Positions 19,896 to 29,704 of a DNA stretch of 42,923 bases are shown here, piece by piece (position 1 is the first letter of the stretch; each line of letters opens with the position of its first letter). The notes beneath the pieces are model-generated. The model saw only the letters and a program-made list of their open reading frames with translations, had not been told where the DNA came from and searched no databases. The stretch comes from an uncultured Spirochaetales bacterium (GTDB taxonomy: Bacteria > Spirochaetota > Spirochaetia > Treponematales > Treponemataceae): positions 1 to 42,923 of the forward strand of contig CAMJMF010000003.1 of assembly GCA_946406925.1 (NCBI GenBank). Reading direction: 5' to 3'. The position numbers and the translations under genes were made by a program.

Positions 19896-20600
19896 CTATG
19901 CAATTGCTGTTTCCAATGCAATTTCCATCATTGTGTTAAACGAAGTCTGGCGCTCTTCGGCATTTGTCTCCTCGCCTGTTGCTATATTGTCAGACACTGT
20001 TAAAACTGCCAAAGCTTTTCTGCCGTATTTTGCTGCCAGCGTATAAAGCTCTGCTGCTTCCATCTCAATGCCTAAGACGCCATATTCAGCCCACAGCTTC
20101 CATGTCTGCGCATCATCATAAAAAATATCAGATGAAACAACAGTTCCAACTTTGCAAATCACATCTTTTGTTTTTGCTACATCATAAGCATTCTTAAGAA
20201 GTTCAAAATCAGCAGCAGGCGCAAAATGCATGCCGTTAAAGCGGCGTGTATTAATGGCAGAATCAGTTGATGCAGCTGTTGCAAGAATAACGCTTCTGAC
20301 AGGAGTGTCTTTGTTGACAGAACCGCATGTACCTACACGTATAGCTTTCTTAACATCATAAAACCTGAAAAGCTCTGTCACATAAATAGAGAGCGACGGC
20401 TGGCCCATTCCAGTGCCTTGAACAGAAACTCTCTTGCCTTTATATGTTCCTGTAAAGCCAAGCATTCCTCTGACCTGGTTATAACAAACAGGATTTTCAA
20501 GATAAGTTTTGGCTATGTATTCTGCTCTTTTTGGATCGCCAGGCAGCAAAACAGCCTCAGCAATATCACCAGGTTTTGCATTGTTATGCGGTGTACTCAT
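19896..20600 (-). CDS. deoD: Purine-nucleoside phosphorylase DeoD-type
   Basis: [55 protein letters not shown]. Confidence 0.97.
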   Translation of the reverse strand: MSTPHNNAKPGDIAEAVLLPGDPKRAEYIAKTYLENPVCYNQVRGMLGFTGTYKGKRVSVQGTGMGQPSLSIYVTELFRFYDVKKAIRVGTCGSVNKDTPVRSVILATAASTDSAINTRRFNGMHFAPAADFELLKNAYDVAKTKDVICKVGTVVSSDIFYDDAQTWKLWAEYGVLGIEMEAAELYTLAAKYGRKALAVLTVSDNIATGEETNAEERQTSFNTMMEIALETAIA

Positions 20601-20635
20601 AATCGACTCCTATCCTTATAAGATTTGTGGATTTT

Positions 20636-20671
20636 AAAAAAAGGGATGCCCTTTTGAGGAACATCCCTTTT
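20636..20671 (-). terminator. Terminator of the LysM lipoprotein gene
   Basis: AAGGGATG / CATCCCTT stem and T-run on minus strand. Confidence 0.88.
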
Positions 20672-20719
20672 AGATTCAGTTAAAACAATCTGTTACTGAA
20701 AATAATGTCAAATTAACAA

Positions 20720-22216
20720 TTAAAGTCCAGCAGCAATTGCTCTAAGCTGAGCAGCCATACCAGGTTTACCCTTGGCTTCATATTTATCAGCTACATCATA
20801 GAAAGTCTGTTTAACATAGTTCTTAGACTCTTCTGTTGAAACAGCAGCTTTCAAATCAGGAATTGTCAACTTCTGGCCAACTTCAATTTCATCTGGATCT
20901 TCAATCTTTTCTTCAGTTCCAGCAATGATGAATGGGAAGTAGTTACCCTTTTCTGAGCCGTAGAAACGCTTTGCAATGAAAATCAGGCAGTCGCCGCGAC
21001 GTACTGTGTAGTACTGTGCATTGTCAAGAACAATGTGGCCACGTGGCTGTGTATTTGTTGCAATCTTTGAAGAATTGCCGTTGTCTGAAACAGAGAGAGT
21101 ATTTCCTGCGTCTTTGGCTTTTGAATCACCAGATTTTGCCTTAGAAAGCTTATTCTGCAAATCTTTGTATTCTTTCTGAAGCTTGTTCTTTGCAGCAGCA
21201 CTCAAACCGTTATAATCGTTGATTGCTTTCTGGATAGCTGACAAATCATCAGCTGTAATAGAGTTAGCATTCTTTGAAAGAATTGCGTTGTGTGTCTGCT
21301 TCCATTTTTCAACTTCAGCATTAACTTTTGCATCTTCATCAGCTTTTGCTTTAGAAAGCTTGTTCTGCAAATCTTTGTATTCTTTCTGAAGCTTGTTCTT
21401 AGCAGCAGAGCTCAAGCTGTTATAATCATTGATTGCCTTCTGAATAGCCGGCAAGTCATTAGCTGTTACAGAGTTAGCGTTCTTTGAAAGAATTGCGTTG
21501 TGTGTCTGCTTCCATTTTGCAACTTCAGCATCAACTTTTGCGTCAGCAGCTTTTTTAGCTTCTGCGTCTGCCTTAGCTTTTGCATCAGCAGCTTTCTTTG
21601 CGTCTGCATCAGCTTTTGCCTTTGCATCAGCAGCGGCTTTTGCTTTAGCATCTGCAGCTTTCTTAGCTTCTTCTTCAGCAAGTGCTTTTGCCTTAGCAAG
21701 CTTGTTCTGCAAATCTTTGTATTCGCTCTGCAATTTTGCTTTTGCACCTGAACTCAGGTTGTTATAATCGCTGATTGCTTTCTGGATTACGCTCAAATCG
21801 TTTGAAGTGATTGAGTTTACATCTTTGTCAAGAATTGCTTTATGAGTTTTGCGCCACTTGTCAACTTCAGCATTAATTTTTGCTTCGTCAGCACCTTCAT
21901 TAGGATCAACTTGATGAAGCTGAACAGGCTTGTCAACATTTGTCAGAGAATCACTCAAGCCGTCTGTTTCGTCAACAACCATCATTCCAGGTTCATTGAT
22001 TTTTTCAACGCCGGAATCGATATAAGTTGGTGAAACATCAACATTTTCTTCCGGTTCAACAACAGGAGCATCTGCATCATGTGCAATAGCTTTCTTATTG
22101 TCTTGAGTTGTAACACTCAATGGTTCTTCTTTAGCAGTTGATTTTTTTCCAGATGCACATGAAACCAGTGCAGCTATCAACAGAACTGCAAGTACCTTGG
22201 GTAATATTTTTTTCAT
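20720..22216 (-). CDS. Lipoprotein with three tandem ~60-aa repeats, Ala/Lys-rich coiled coil and C-terminal LysM domain
   Basis: MKKILPKVLAVLLIAALVSCAS lipobox; YTVRRGDCLIFIAKRFYG LysM; repeated KW(K/R)xTHxAILxKxxNS units. Confidence 0.88.
   Translation of the reverse strand: MKKILPKVLAVLLIAALVSCASGKKSTAKEEPLSVTTQDNKKAIAHDADAPVVEPEENVDVSPTYIDSGVEKINEPGMMVVDETDGLSDSLTNVDKPVQLHQVDPNEGADEAKINAEVDKWRKTHKAILDKDVNSITSNDLSVIQKAISDYNNLSSGAKAKLQSEYKDLQNKLAKAKALAEEEAKKAADAKAKAAADAKAKADADAKKAADAKAKADAEAKKAADAKVDAEVAKWKQTHNAILSKNANSVTANDLPAIQKAINDYNSLSSAAKNKLQKEYKDLQNKLSKAKADEDAKVNAEVEKWKQTHNAILSKNANSITADDLSAIQKAINDYNGLSAAAKNKLQKEYKDLQNKLSKAKSGDSKAKDAGNTLSVSDNGNSSKIATNTQPRGHIVLDNAQYYTVRRGDCLIFIAKRFYGSEKGNYFPFIIAGTEEKIEDPDEIEVGQKLTIPDLKAAVSTEESKNYVKQTFYDVADKYEAKGKPGMAAQLRAIAAGL
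21133..21890 (-). repeat. Three intragenic repeat copies; two copies 210 bp apart, third offset by 342 bp
   Basis: TTAGAAAGCT...TTCTGCAAATCTTTGTATTC anchors at 21141, 21351 and (ttagcaagct) 21693. Confidence 0.88.
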
Positions 22217-22383
22217 TTCAGTCTCCACAAGATTCCGGCATTATTGCCGTTGTATTTGTCCTATAGTATATCACAGGACAGTAAATTTTCAACCCTACAC
22301 ACAGAAAAAACAGCAAAATGTTTACCCCATGTAAAAAGATTCATTCAATTATCGGTAAAAAATTCAATAAAATGAAGAAAGAT

Positions 22384-22425
22384 AAAAAAAACACTGAATA
22401 ACCCGCAGACGAATTATTCAGTGTT
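22384..22425 (-). terminator. Terminator of the EF-G-like gene
   Basis: Perfect 12-bp stem AACACTGAATAA / TTATTCAGTGTT with T-run on minus strand. Confidence 0.93.
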
Positions 22426-22452
22426 AATCATGAAATCTAATAGCCGAAAAAC

Positions 22453-24543
22453 TTAATCTTCAGACTGATTCATATTGATAAATTCTTTAGAAGCCTTGAT
22501 GACTTCGTCAGCAATCTTACCAGATATAGGATCATAATGGTCGAATGAAGTTTCAAAGCTTCCTGTACCGCTTGTCAGTGAACGCAGGTCAATTGCATAA
22601 CGCAAAAGTTCAGCCTGCGGTGCCTGTGCACGGATTTCTTCGATGCCGCCGCCAATCGGCGTCTGACCCAAGATTCTGCCGCGTTTACCAGACATATCAG
22701 ACATAATGTCGCCCAAGTATTTTGACTCAACCAAAACAGTAATATTCATTATAGGTTCAAGCAGAATCGGGCCGGCATTGCGCATTGCGTCTTTGAAAGC
22801 GTTGCGCGAAGCAATCTTGAATGCCATTTCAGAAGAATCTACAGGGTGTTCCTTTCCGTCAAGAACAGTTACAGCAACATCTACAACAGGATAACCGGCA
22901 AGAACACCGTTTTCCATGGCTTCGTGTACACCTTTCTCAACTCCAGGAATATAGCCTTTTGAAATAGCACCGCCGAAAACAGCATTTGTGAACTTGAAAT
23001 TTTCTCCGCGCGGCAGGCTTTCAATAGAAAGAACAACACGCGCATACTGACCGTGACCGCCAGACTGCTTTTTGTGCGTATATTCAGCCTGTGCTTTTCG
23101 CTGAATAGTTTCGCGGTAAGCAATTCTCGGAACAGCAGTCTGAATATTAATCTTAGTCTGGGTCTGAACTTTCTTGAGCAATATCGAAATATGAAGCTCA
23201 CCCATTCCAGAAAGAACATTCTGCTTTGTTTCAGCGTTATATTTATAAGACAAGGTTCTGTCTTCCTCTGCATAGCGTGCAAGGAATTCGCTCATCTTGT
23301 CTTCTTCTTTTTTGTCGTTAGCAGAAACAGCCATTGAGTATACAGGCTCAGGATGTCTCAAGCGGTTAAACTTCAAGGCATCAGCCGAAGCGGCAAGAGT
23401 GTCACTTGTTTTTGTAATGCTCAGTTTTGTGGCAATACCAATGTCACCGGCATTCAAAGTCTTTACTTCTTCAAGTTTCTTTCCTATACAACGGAAAATC
23501 TTACCAATTTTTTCTTTTCTGCCTTCATTAACATTGAAGACTTCAGTATCAGAAGCCAAAGAACCGGTAACAATCTTGATATAAGAAAGACGTCCAGAAA
23601 ACTGGTCGCTTGAAGTTTTTACAACAAGAGCTGAAAGCGGAAGGTCTCCGCCAATTTTTACAGTTGCATCTGAACCGTCAGCATTTTTTGCTGTTTCAAG
23701 TCTTCCAGCAGGAGACGGAGCAATTTCAGCGATAAAATCGAAAACAGCGGTTAAGCCTGAGTTTTTCAAGCTGTCACCGCAGAAAATCGGAACAATGCGG
23801 TTGTTCTCAAAGGCAATCTTTAAGCCTTTTACAATTTCTTCGTCTGTCAGTTCACCGTCATCAATAAATTTGATAAGCAGGTCATCGTCACCTTCAGCAG
23901 CAGCACCGGCAAGAATACCGCGGGCAGATTCATATGCGTCTTTATATTCAGCTGGAATATCAACAGCTTTTTCGATTGTTCCGTCTGCAGCAAGAGGATA
24001 AGCCTTGCCTTTCAGAACATCGATGACACCGGCAAAGCCTGCGCCGCCGTTCATTGGAATTGTAAGCGGACAAGTCTGTACATTGAATTTGTCGTGTATG
24101 TCTTTGGTAACAGCGGCTACATCAGTGCGCTCGTCATCACAGCGGTTTATAAAAACCATACGCGGCTTAGATCTTCTGTCAAGGTCACGCCACAACTTGA
24201 TTGTCTCAATCTGAGCGCTGGAACGACCGTCAACCAGAACAAGAGCCATCTCGCTTGATCTAAAAGCCGAAATAACTTCACCCACAAAATCAGAAGAACC
24301 CGGTGTGTCCCAAAAATTTATGTTTATATTTTTCCATGAAACATGAGCAAGAGACGAATATATAGAAATTTTATGCTCAATTTCTTCCGGGGTATAATCA
24401 CTTACAGTTTTGCCCGAAACAACTGTTTCCGGCTTTGCGATTACACCACCAACAAAGAGCAGCTGTTCAAACAAAGTTGTTTTTCCTGTCTGACCATGAC
24501 CAGCGATAGCAACATTTCGTACCATTTCCGTAGTAAAATCCAT
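22453..24543 (-). CDS. Elongation factor G-like translational GTPase (non-canonical paralogue)
   Basis: P-loop GHGQTGKTTL, DTPGSSDF, INRCDD, EF-G domains III-V (QSGGHGQYARV, PILLEPIMNITVLVESKYLGDIMSDMSGKRGRI). Confidence 0.93.
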   Translation of the reverse strand: MDFTTEMVRNVAIAGHGQTGKTTLFEQLLFVGGVIAKPETVVSGKTVSDYTPEEIEHKISIYSSLAHVSWKNININFWDTPGSSDFVGEVISAFRSSEMALVLVDGRSSAQIETIKLWRDLDRRSKPRMVFINRCDDERTDVAAVTKDIHDKFNVQTCPLTIPMNGGAGFAGVIDVLKGKAYPLAADGTIEKAVDIPAEYKDAYESARGILAGAAAEGDDDLLIKFIDDGELTDEEIVKGLKIAFENNRIVPIFCGDSLKNSGLTAVFDFIAEIAPSPAGRLETAKNADGSDATVKIGGDLPLSALVVKTSSDQFSGRLSYIKIVTGSLASDTEVFNVNEGRKEKIGKIFRCIGKKLEEVKTLNAGDIGIATKLSITKTSDTLAASADALKFNRLRHPEPVYSMAVSANDKKEEDKMSEFLARYAEEDRTLSYKYNAETKQNVLSGMGELHISILLKKVQTQTKINIQTAVPRIAYRETIQRKAQAEYTHKKQSGGHGQYARVVLSIESLPRGENFKFTNAVFGGAISKGYIPGVEKGVHEAMENGVLAGYPVVDVAVTVLDGKEHPVDSSEMAFKIASRNAFKDAMRNAGPILLEPIMNITVLVESKYLGDIMSDMSGKRGRILGQTPIGGGIEEIRAQAPQAELLRYAIDLRSLTSGTGSFETSFDHYDPISGKIADEVIKASKEFINMNQSED

Positions 24544-24808
24544 GAAAACCCCTCTCTTGGCAATTTATGATTTTTATTTTTGAGACTCAAAGCGCAGGCT
24601 TTTTTACATAATCCCAATACTGAAATGATAAGTTTGAATTCTTTGAGTTGTCAAGAAACTTTTGATTTTCAACGCGGAAATGTTTTTAAGGCAGTTTGAC
24701 AGAGTCCGTTTGTCTTTCTCTTTTTTAATTCGCAAAGCAGGTTTGCCGGATAAGCTCAAGATGAAGTGAACCAATCCGGCATGTATCAAGCAGTTATATT
24801 GAATATTT

Positions 24809-26068
24809 TTATTTTATGCTGACTGTTCCGTCTTTGAATGTTGCAAATTTTGAATAGCCCTGCTTTTCAAGCATGTCATACTGAGGACCAGGCTTCTTTG
24901 CTTTTTTGATTATTGCAACGCTGAAGTCAGCGCGGAGTTTTTCTGCTTCAGCAAGAACAACAGGAAACTCAACTGCATCATCATAAAGCAGTGCACATTT
25001 TTCTTTCTCACCCGGAATCTTATAGCCCGAATCAAGAAGAATAGAACAAATGCGCTCAAAACCGATTGAAAAACCAACCGCAGGAATCTGCTGGCCGATA
25101 AATTTGCCAATCATATTGTCATAACGTCCGCCGCCGCCAACCGCGCCGGAAAACTTAGGACTTGCAATTTCAAAAACAACGCCTGTGTAATAGCCCTGGC
25201 CGCGGACAAGATTCGGTGTATAAGCAATCTTGTATTTTCCGGCGGCAACCTTTTCTACAGTAGAGATTATGTATTTAAGATCGTCAGCAATTGAAGCATC
25301 TGCACATTTTGAAGCAACTTCATCAAGCGTGATTTTTGCGCCGCCGTTTGCAGCATCGCTTTTTGCGATAAAATCTACCAGAGCTTTAACTGCACTTTCC
25401 GGCATCTGCTTTTCACGGAGCTCGGCTTCGATTCCAGCTGCACCGATTTTGTCCATCTTGTCAAAAGTGATGCAGACTGAGTCGAGCGTATCAGGCGCAA
25501 AGCCCATATTCTCAAGCATGTTGCGCAAAATACGGCGGTCATTGATATTGATTGTGAAATCGTCAAAGCCTATGTTCAAAAGCGCACGGGCTGTAACGTC
25601 AATAAGCTCAACCTCTGCATTGCATGAGCTGTCGCCGAGAATATCAATGTCACATTGAACAAACTCGCGGCTTCTGCCCTTCTGCGGACGCTCTGCACGA
25701 AAAACGCGGTCCGTCTGAATTACCTTAAACGGAAACTGCAGCTCGTTGCGGTTTGCCGCAAAAAAGCGTGAAAGCGGAAGCGTCAGATCATAGCGGAGCC
25801 CCATGTCAGAAAGAGCTTTCTCATCAACCGGAGTTGCGGCAAGGGCAGCGTCCAGCTTGTCACCGCGCTTAAGCACTTTGAAAATCAAATTAAGATTGTC
25901 ACCGCCGTCGCTCTTGTCAAGATTTTCTGCATCTTCAAGCATCGGTGTAGAAATGCGCTCAAAGCCGCTTGCTCTATAAGTTTCAAGAATCTTTCCCTGA
26001 ACGTAATCGCGCAGCTTCTGCTCTGCCGGTAAAATATCTTTCATGCCTTTTAAAGCATTTGTTTTCAT
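24809..26068 (-). CDS. hisS: Histidyl-tRNA synthetase
   Basis: GMKDILPAE, motif 2 FRAERPQKGRSREFVQCDIDILG, LVRGQGYYTGVVFE, GGGRYDNM. Confidence 0.93.
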   Translation of the reverse strand: MKTNALKGMKDILPAEQKLRDYVQGKILETYRASGFERISTPMLEDAENLDKSDGGDNLNLIFKVLKRGDKLDAALAATPVDEKALSDMGLRYDLTLPLSRFFAANRNELQFPFKVIQTDRVFRAERPQKGRSREFVQCDIDILGDSSCNAEVELIDVTARALLNIGFDDFTININDRRILRNMLENMGFAPDTLDSVCITFDKMDKIGAAGIEAELREKQMPESAVKALVDFIAKSDAANGGAKITLDEVASKCADASIADDLKYIISTVEKVAAGKYKIAYTPNLVRGQGYYTGVVFEIASPKFSGAVGGGGRYDNMIGKFIGQQIPAVGFSIGFERICSILLDSGYKIPGEKEKCALLYDDAVEFPVVLAEAEKLRADFSVAIIKKAKKPGPQYDMLEKQGYSKFATFKDGTVSIK

Positions 26069-26289
26069 AAAAACCTCTGTAACTTAATTGCACGGTTGCT
26101 GCCTGTCAGAGCCCTGCAATCTTATTTTTGATTATAATAGTGAAAAATAAGTTTTAAGACAATCGGCGGAACAAATATGCCCGAATAATGAAGGCTGAAA
26201 AAACAACCTTGACGATTTAAAATTTTATAGACAAATTCATATTATGAAATAACCGTTATTAAATAACCGGAAAATTGAAAAATCCACAC

Positions 26290-26318
26290 TTGCAAGCTCA
26301 AAAAAAACGCCTTATAGT
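26290..26318 (+). promoter_or_regulatory. Sigma-70-like promoter for the coiled-coil gene
   Basis: TTGCAA-17-TATAGT upstream of a GGAGG RBS. Confidence 0.5.
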
Positions 26319-26339
26319 TGTTTATTATGGAGGAACAAA

Positions 26340-27581
26340 ATGAACACACAGGGAAAAACAGTATCAGCCTTAGAATCAAAGAAAAAGTCTTTGCTTTCTC
26401 ACATTGATCAGCTTGAAATTTCTGTGGGTCGCCAAGTGCTCCAAGCTTCAGCACCGATGGTTGAACAGCAGCTTTCTGTTGATTATGCGGCAGCAGCCGG
26501 AACAAAACAGCAGCTTTTACGGAATATTGCAGAAATAGAAGATCTTGTAAATAAACAGAAAGAACTTGAGACAAAAGCACGTAATCTTCAAACAAGTTTG
26601 TCTTCAAAAGAAGAACTGATAAATGCAAAATTATTGGAACTCGGAAGGATTCTCTACAAAAACCGCAATGATTCACTGCCGGAAGAATTCAAAATTCATT
26701 TTGCAGAAGCCGAACGCTTAGAATCTTTAGAAGACGGTTATAACCAGAAAGTAAAAGAAATTGAAACATCGCTTGAGACAGCGTCTTTTTTGCAGAAACT
26801 TGCGATGCAGTTCAAACTTTCTTCTTTAAGAAATTCAGCAATGGTTCAGCAGCGGAAAAAAGAACAGGTTTTTATTTCAGGTGCGCGGACTGTTGTTGAA
26901 ACAGGTGAAAACGCTTTGAACGGCAGCAATATTTCATCTGAACTTGAGAGCGCTTTTGAAGCCTGCCTTGAAGAATACAAAGAACTTGATGACATAAAGA
27001 ATCAGCTTCTTGAAAATGCCGGTGAAGCAGAAGTAACAAAGCAGTCTCTTATACAGCTTGAAGCTTCTGAATTTTCAGGCAAGAAACGTATTGCGCAGAT
27101 TAATGCAGAAATCAGTCAGATTGAAATTAATCAAGATGAACTCTGCCGCACAGCAGGCCGCTCTTATATAAGCCGCTACTGCACAAAAGACGGTGAAAAA
27201 ATTCTTGAATGCGAAGGCATCGGCTCAGAAGAAATTGCTTCAATTGAAAAAGAGCGCACTGAGCTTGTTTCAATAAACAGGCGCATAGACATAATGCAGC
27301 TGAACACCGCTTTGTCTGACGCAGACAAGAAAATTGCCTCGCTGGAAAAGAGCGCAGAAGAAATCCGCGATCAGATTGCAAATCTTGAAGAGAATGCTTC
27401 TGTTATTGCCGAGCAGATTGCAGCCGCACATGCCGCGCGTGAAGTAATCATCGGCAAACGCACACAACTTGAAACAGAAGAAGGCGCTTCTGTGAAAATG
27501 CTTAAAGACAAAGAGCCTGAGCCGGAAAATGCAGAAGCACCAAAAAAAGCAGGTTCTAAAAAGACTTCTAAAAAATCGTAA
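26340..27581 (+). CDS. Hypothetical long coiled-coil protein
   Basis: Glu/Lys/Gln-rich heptad-like sequence throughout; strong GGAGG RBS. Confidence 0.75.
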   Translation: MNTQGKTVSALESKKKSLLSHIDQLEISVGRQVLQASAPMVEQQLSVDYAAAAGTKQQLLRNIAEIEDLVNKQKELETKARNLQTSLSSKEELINAKLLELGRILYKNRNDSLPEEFKIHFAEAERLESLEDGYNQKVKEIETSLETASFLQKLAMQFKLSSLRNSAMVQQRKKEQVFISGARTVVETGENALNGSNISSELESAFEACLEEYKELDDIKNQLLENAGEAEVTKQSLIQLEASEFSGKKRIAQINAEISQIEINQDELCRTAGRSYISRYCTKDGEKILECEGIGSEEIASIEKERTELVSINRRIDIMQLNTALSDADKKIASLEKSAEEIRDQIANLEENASVIAEQIAAAHAAREVIIGKRTQLETEEGASVKMLKDKEPEPENAEAPKKAGSKKTSKKS

Positions 27582-27600
27582 AGTTGTGATAAATCATTGA

Positions 27601-27656
27601 AAATTGAGTTAGTTTCAAAAAGGGCAAACCTTAATTGAACTAACTCAATTTTTTTT
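27601..27656 (+). terminator. Terminator of the coiled-coil gene
   Basis: Perfect 14-bp stem AAATTGAGTTAGTT / AACTAACTCAATTT plus T-run. Confidence 0.92.
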
Positions 27657-27676
27657 GTATTATTCAACATACTTCT

Positions 27677-28366
27677 ATGAAACAATACATTTATGAAACA
27701 CATTTACATACATCAGAAGGCAGCGCATGCGGCGTAACAACGGGTGCAGAAGCTGTCAGAGCTTATAAAAAAATCGGGTATTCGGGCATATTTGTTACAG
27801 ACCATTTTTTTAACGGAAACTGCGCCATAAATGACGACCTTTGCTGGAAAGATAAAGTTGAAGCTTTCTGCCTTGGTTATGAACATGCAAAAGAAGAAGC
27901 CGAAGGTTCAGATTTTTCAGTTTTTTTTGGTTTTGAATACAATTTTTCAGGCGACGAATATCTGATTTACGGCATAACAAAGCAATGGCTTATTGCCCAC
28001 CCTGAGATAATGCGCCTGTCTCATTCACAGCTTTTTAAGCTGATTGACAATGCAGGCGGCTTGGTCGTCCAGGCCCATCCATACAGGAAAAGAAGCTACA
28101 TAAAATCAATAAATCTTTACCCTGACGATGTTCATGCTGTGGAAGTCTACAACGCAGCAAACGCGCCTTCTGAAAACGATGAAGCGCTGGAATATGCTGC
28201 CCTGCACAGACTTCCGGGCACAAGCGGTTCTGATATGCACAACGTAAACAACCTGCATTGCCTTGGCGGTGTAGCCTTTGAAGAAAAGCTTGAAACGGTT
28301 CAGGACTATGTTTCAAGAATCAAATCAGGAGTAGGTTTTACACCACTTCCGCCAAAAGCTTATTAA
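27677..28366 (+). CDS. PHP domain metal-dependent phosphoesterase-like protein
   Basis: ETHLHTSEGSACG, VTDHFF, FGFEYN, AHPYR, SGSDMH motifs. Confidence 0.88.
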   Translation: MKQYIYETHLHTSEGSACGVTTGAEAVRAYKKIGYSGIFVTDHFFNGNCAINDDLCWKDKVEAFCLGYEHAKEEAEGSDFSVFFGFEYNFSGDEYLIYGITKQWLIAHPEIMRLSHSQLFKLIDNAGGLVVQAHPYRKRSYIKSINLYPDDVHAVEVYNAANAPSENDEALEYAALHRLPGTSGSDMHNVNNLHCLGGVAFEEKLETVQDYVSRIKSGVGFTPLPPKAY

Positions 28367-28373
28367 CAGCATT

Positions 28374-29684
28374 TCATTTTTCAGGCAGAAGAATTGCTTC
28401 TATCTGAATATTCTTTTCTTTTGAAAGCTGCTCAACAAGTTCTTTTGAATATAATCCGCTTTCTCTTGGAACAGGATGAGGCTGTGCATCGCCGATTAAT
28501 ATGATTTTTTTCTTGTATTCAGTTCCTTCATGCCAGTCAAAAAAAGCAATAGAAGCATATAAGGCTTCATAAACGGCTTCAGGTATATCGCCGCCTTCTC
28601 CGCCGTATATTATGATTCTGTTCAAATTCTGCTGAACTTCATTCCAGTCCGACGTAAACGGGTAAACCCGGACAGGCAGATCTTTATAATTAAAATCACT
28701 GCCGTAGTCTCTGTAAAACACAAGCCCCCATCTGACTTCTGCACCGTCAAAGCGTTTCTTTAATTGAGGAATAAGCTGCTTTTTAAGAAGGCTTATGTCA
28801 TTGCGCATGCTGCCCGTTGCGTCTATCGCAAAAATAACCTCGGCTTTATCTTCAGGTTTAAGATCTTCAAGAGCTGTCTTAATATCAGCTATTAAAGTCT
28901 GCGGCCCTGATGAGTACAAAAGCGGATTAGCAATCTTTTTAAAAGCATCATCAGCTTCTATATTATAGCCGTTACGAAGCAGAGAAACCGGCTCATTTAT
29001 AAGCACAGGCTCCGGCGGTTTCTGTTCGTTTTGAGCAGGCGGCGGAACAACAGCTTCCGGTTCGGGCTCCGGCTCAGGTTCAATTTCCACAACTTCAGTA
29101 ATTTCTTTATAATACTGCCTTACATCAAACAAAAACGGATTATCAACAAAATTGCCTGTATAGTCAGCATATTTTTTCTGAAAAGTCCTTATGTTTATAA
29201 AAGTTCCTGACTCCAGCGTTATAATGTCATTCCTAGTCCATGAATATCCGTATTGAAGTGTTTTCGGAATATATATATGGAAAGCTTCGCCGAAAACAGG
29301 ATGATTTTCTGGCGTTGAATCTATAAGGCTGTATTTTGCACCTTCTGAAACAAGAGGCTTTCCGTCTAAAAGCCTGAGCTCATCACCGTTTATAGGATTA
29401 TATTCCAGAGCACGGTACGCATAATTATTGCTTTTTCCATAAGGGTCTTTCGTTGTCTCACAAAGCAGCACCGACTCAATCTGCGGCTTTTTTCTCACAT
29501 AAAGGTGAAAGCCGGCAACATCACCGCTGAAATCATGCTCCGGCACAAGCTGAATATCATCTGTTGTAATCAGCAGGGGAAGCTGCCAGTCTGCATATTG
29601 CCTGGACTGCCCCTGCTGGGCAAAGACTGAAGTTATAACGCTGAAAAGCATTGAACAGATAATTATTGTTTTATTCAATTTCAT
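28374..29684 (-). CDS. Exported von Willebrand factor A (VWA) domain protein
   Basis: MIDAS-like VIFAIDATGSMRNDI; signal peptide; EPEPEPEP linker. Confidence 0.87.
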   Translation of the reverse strand: MKLNKTIIICSMLFSVITSVFAQQGQSRQYADWQLPLLITTDDIQLVPEHDFSGDVAGFHLYVRKKPQIESVLLCETTKDPYGKSNNYAYRALEYNPINGDELRLLDGKPLVSEGAKYSLIDSTPENHPVFGEAFHIYIPKTLQYGYSWTRNDIITLESGTFINIRTFQKKYADYTGNFVDNPFLFDVRQYYKEITEVVEIEPEPEPEPEAVVPPPAQNEQKPPEPVLINEPVSLLRNGYNIEADDAFKKIANPLLYSSGPQTLIADIKTALEDLKPEDKAEVIFAIDATGSMRNDISLLKKQLIPQLKKRFDGAEVRWGLVFYRDYGSDFNYKDLPVRVYPFTSDWNEVQQNLNRIIIYGGEGGDIPEAVYEALYASIAFFDWHEGTEYKKKIILIGDAQPHPVPRESGLYSKELVEQLSKEKNIQIEAILLPEK

Positions 29685-29704
29685 CTAAATATTATCGGAT
29701 TCAA

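Noticed and set aside
21540-21700. Short-period DNA repeat resembling a CRISPR-like or VNTR array
   Set aside because: It is in-frame Ala/Lys/Asp-rich coding sequence (AKADAKKAADAK) with no spacer-repeat structure.
26070-26340. T-box leader upstream of hisS
   Set aside because: No TGGNACCGCG-type antiterminator sequence or stem I motifs were found; only a short AAATAACCG direct repeat.
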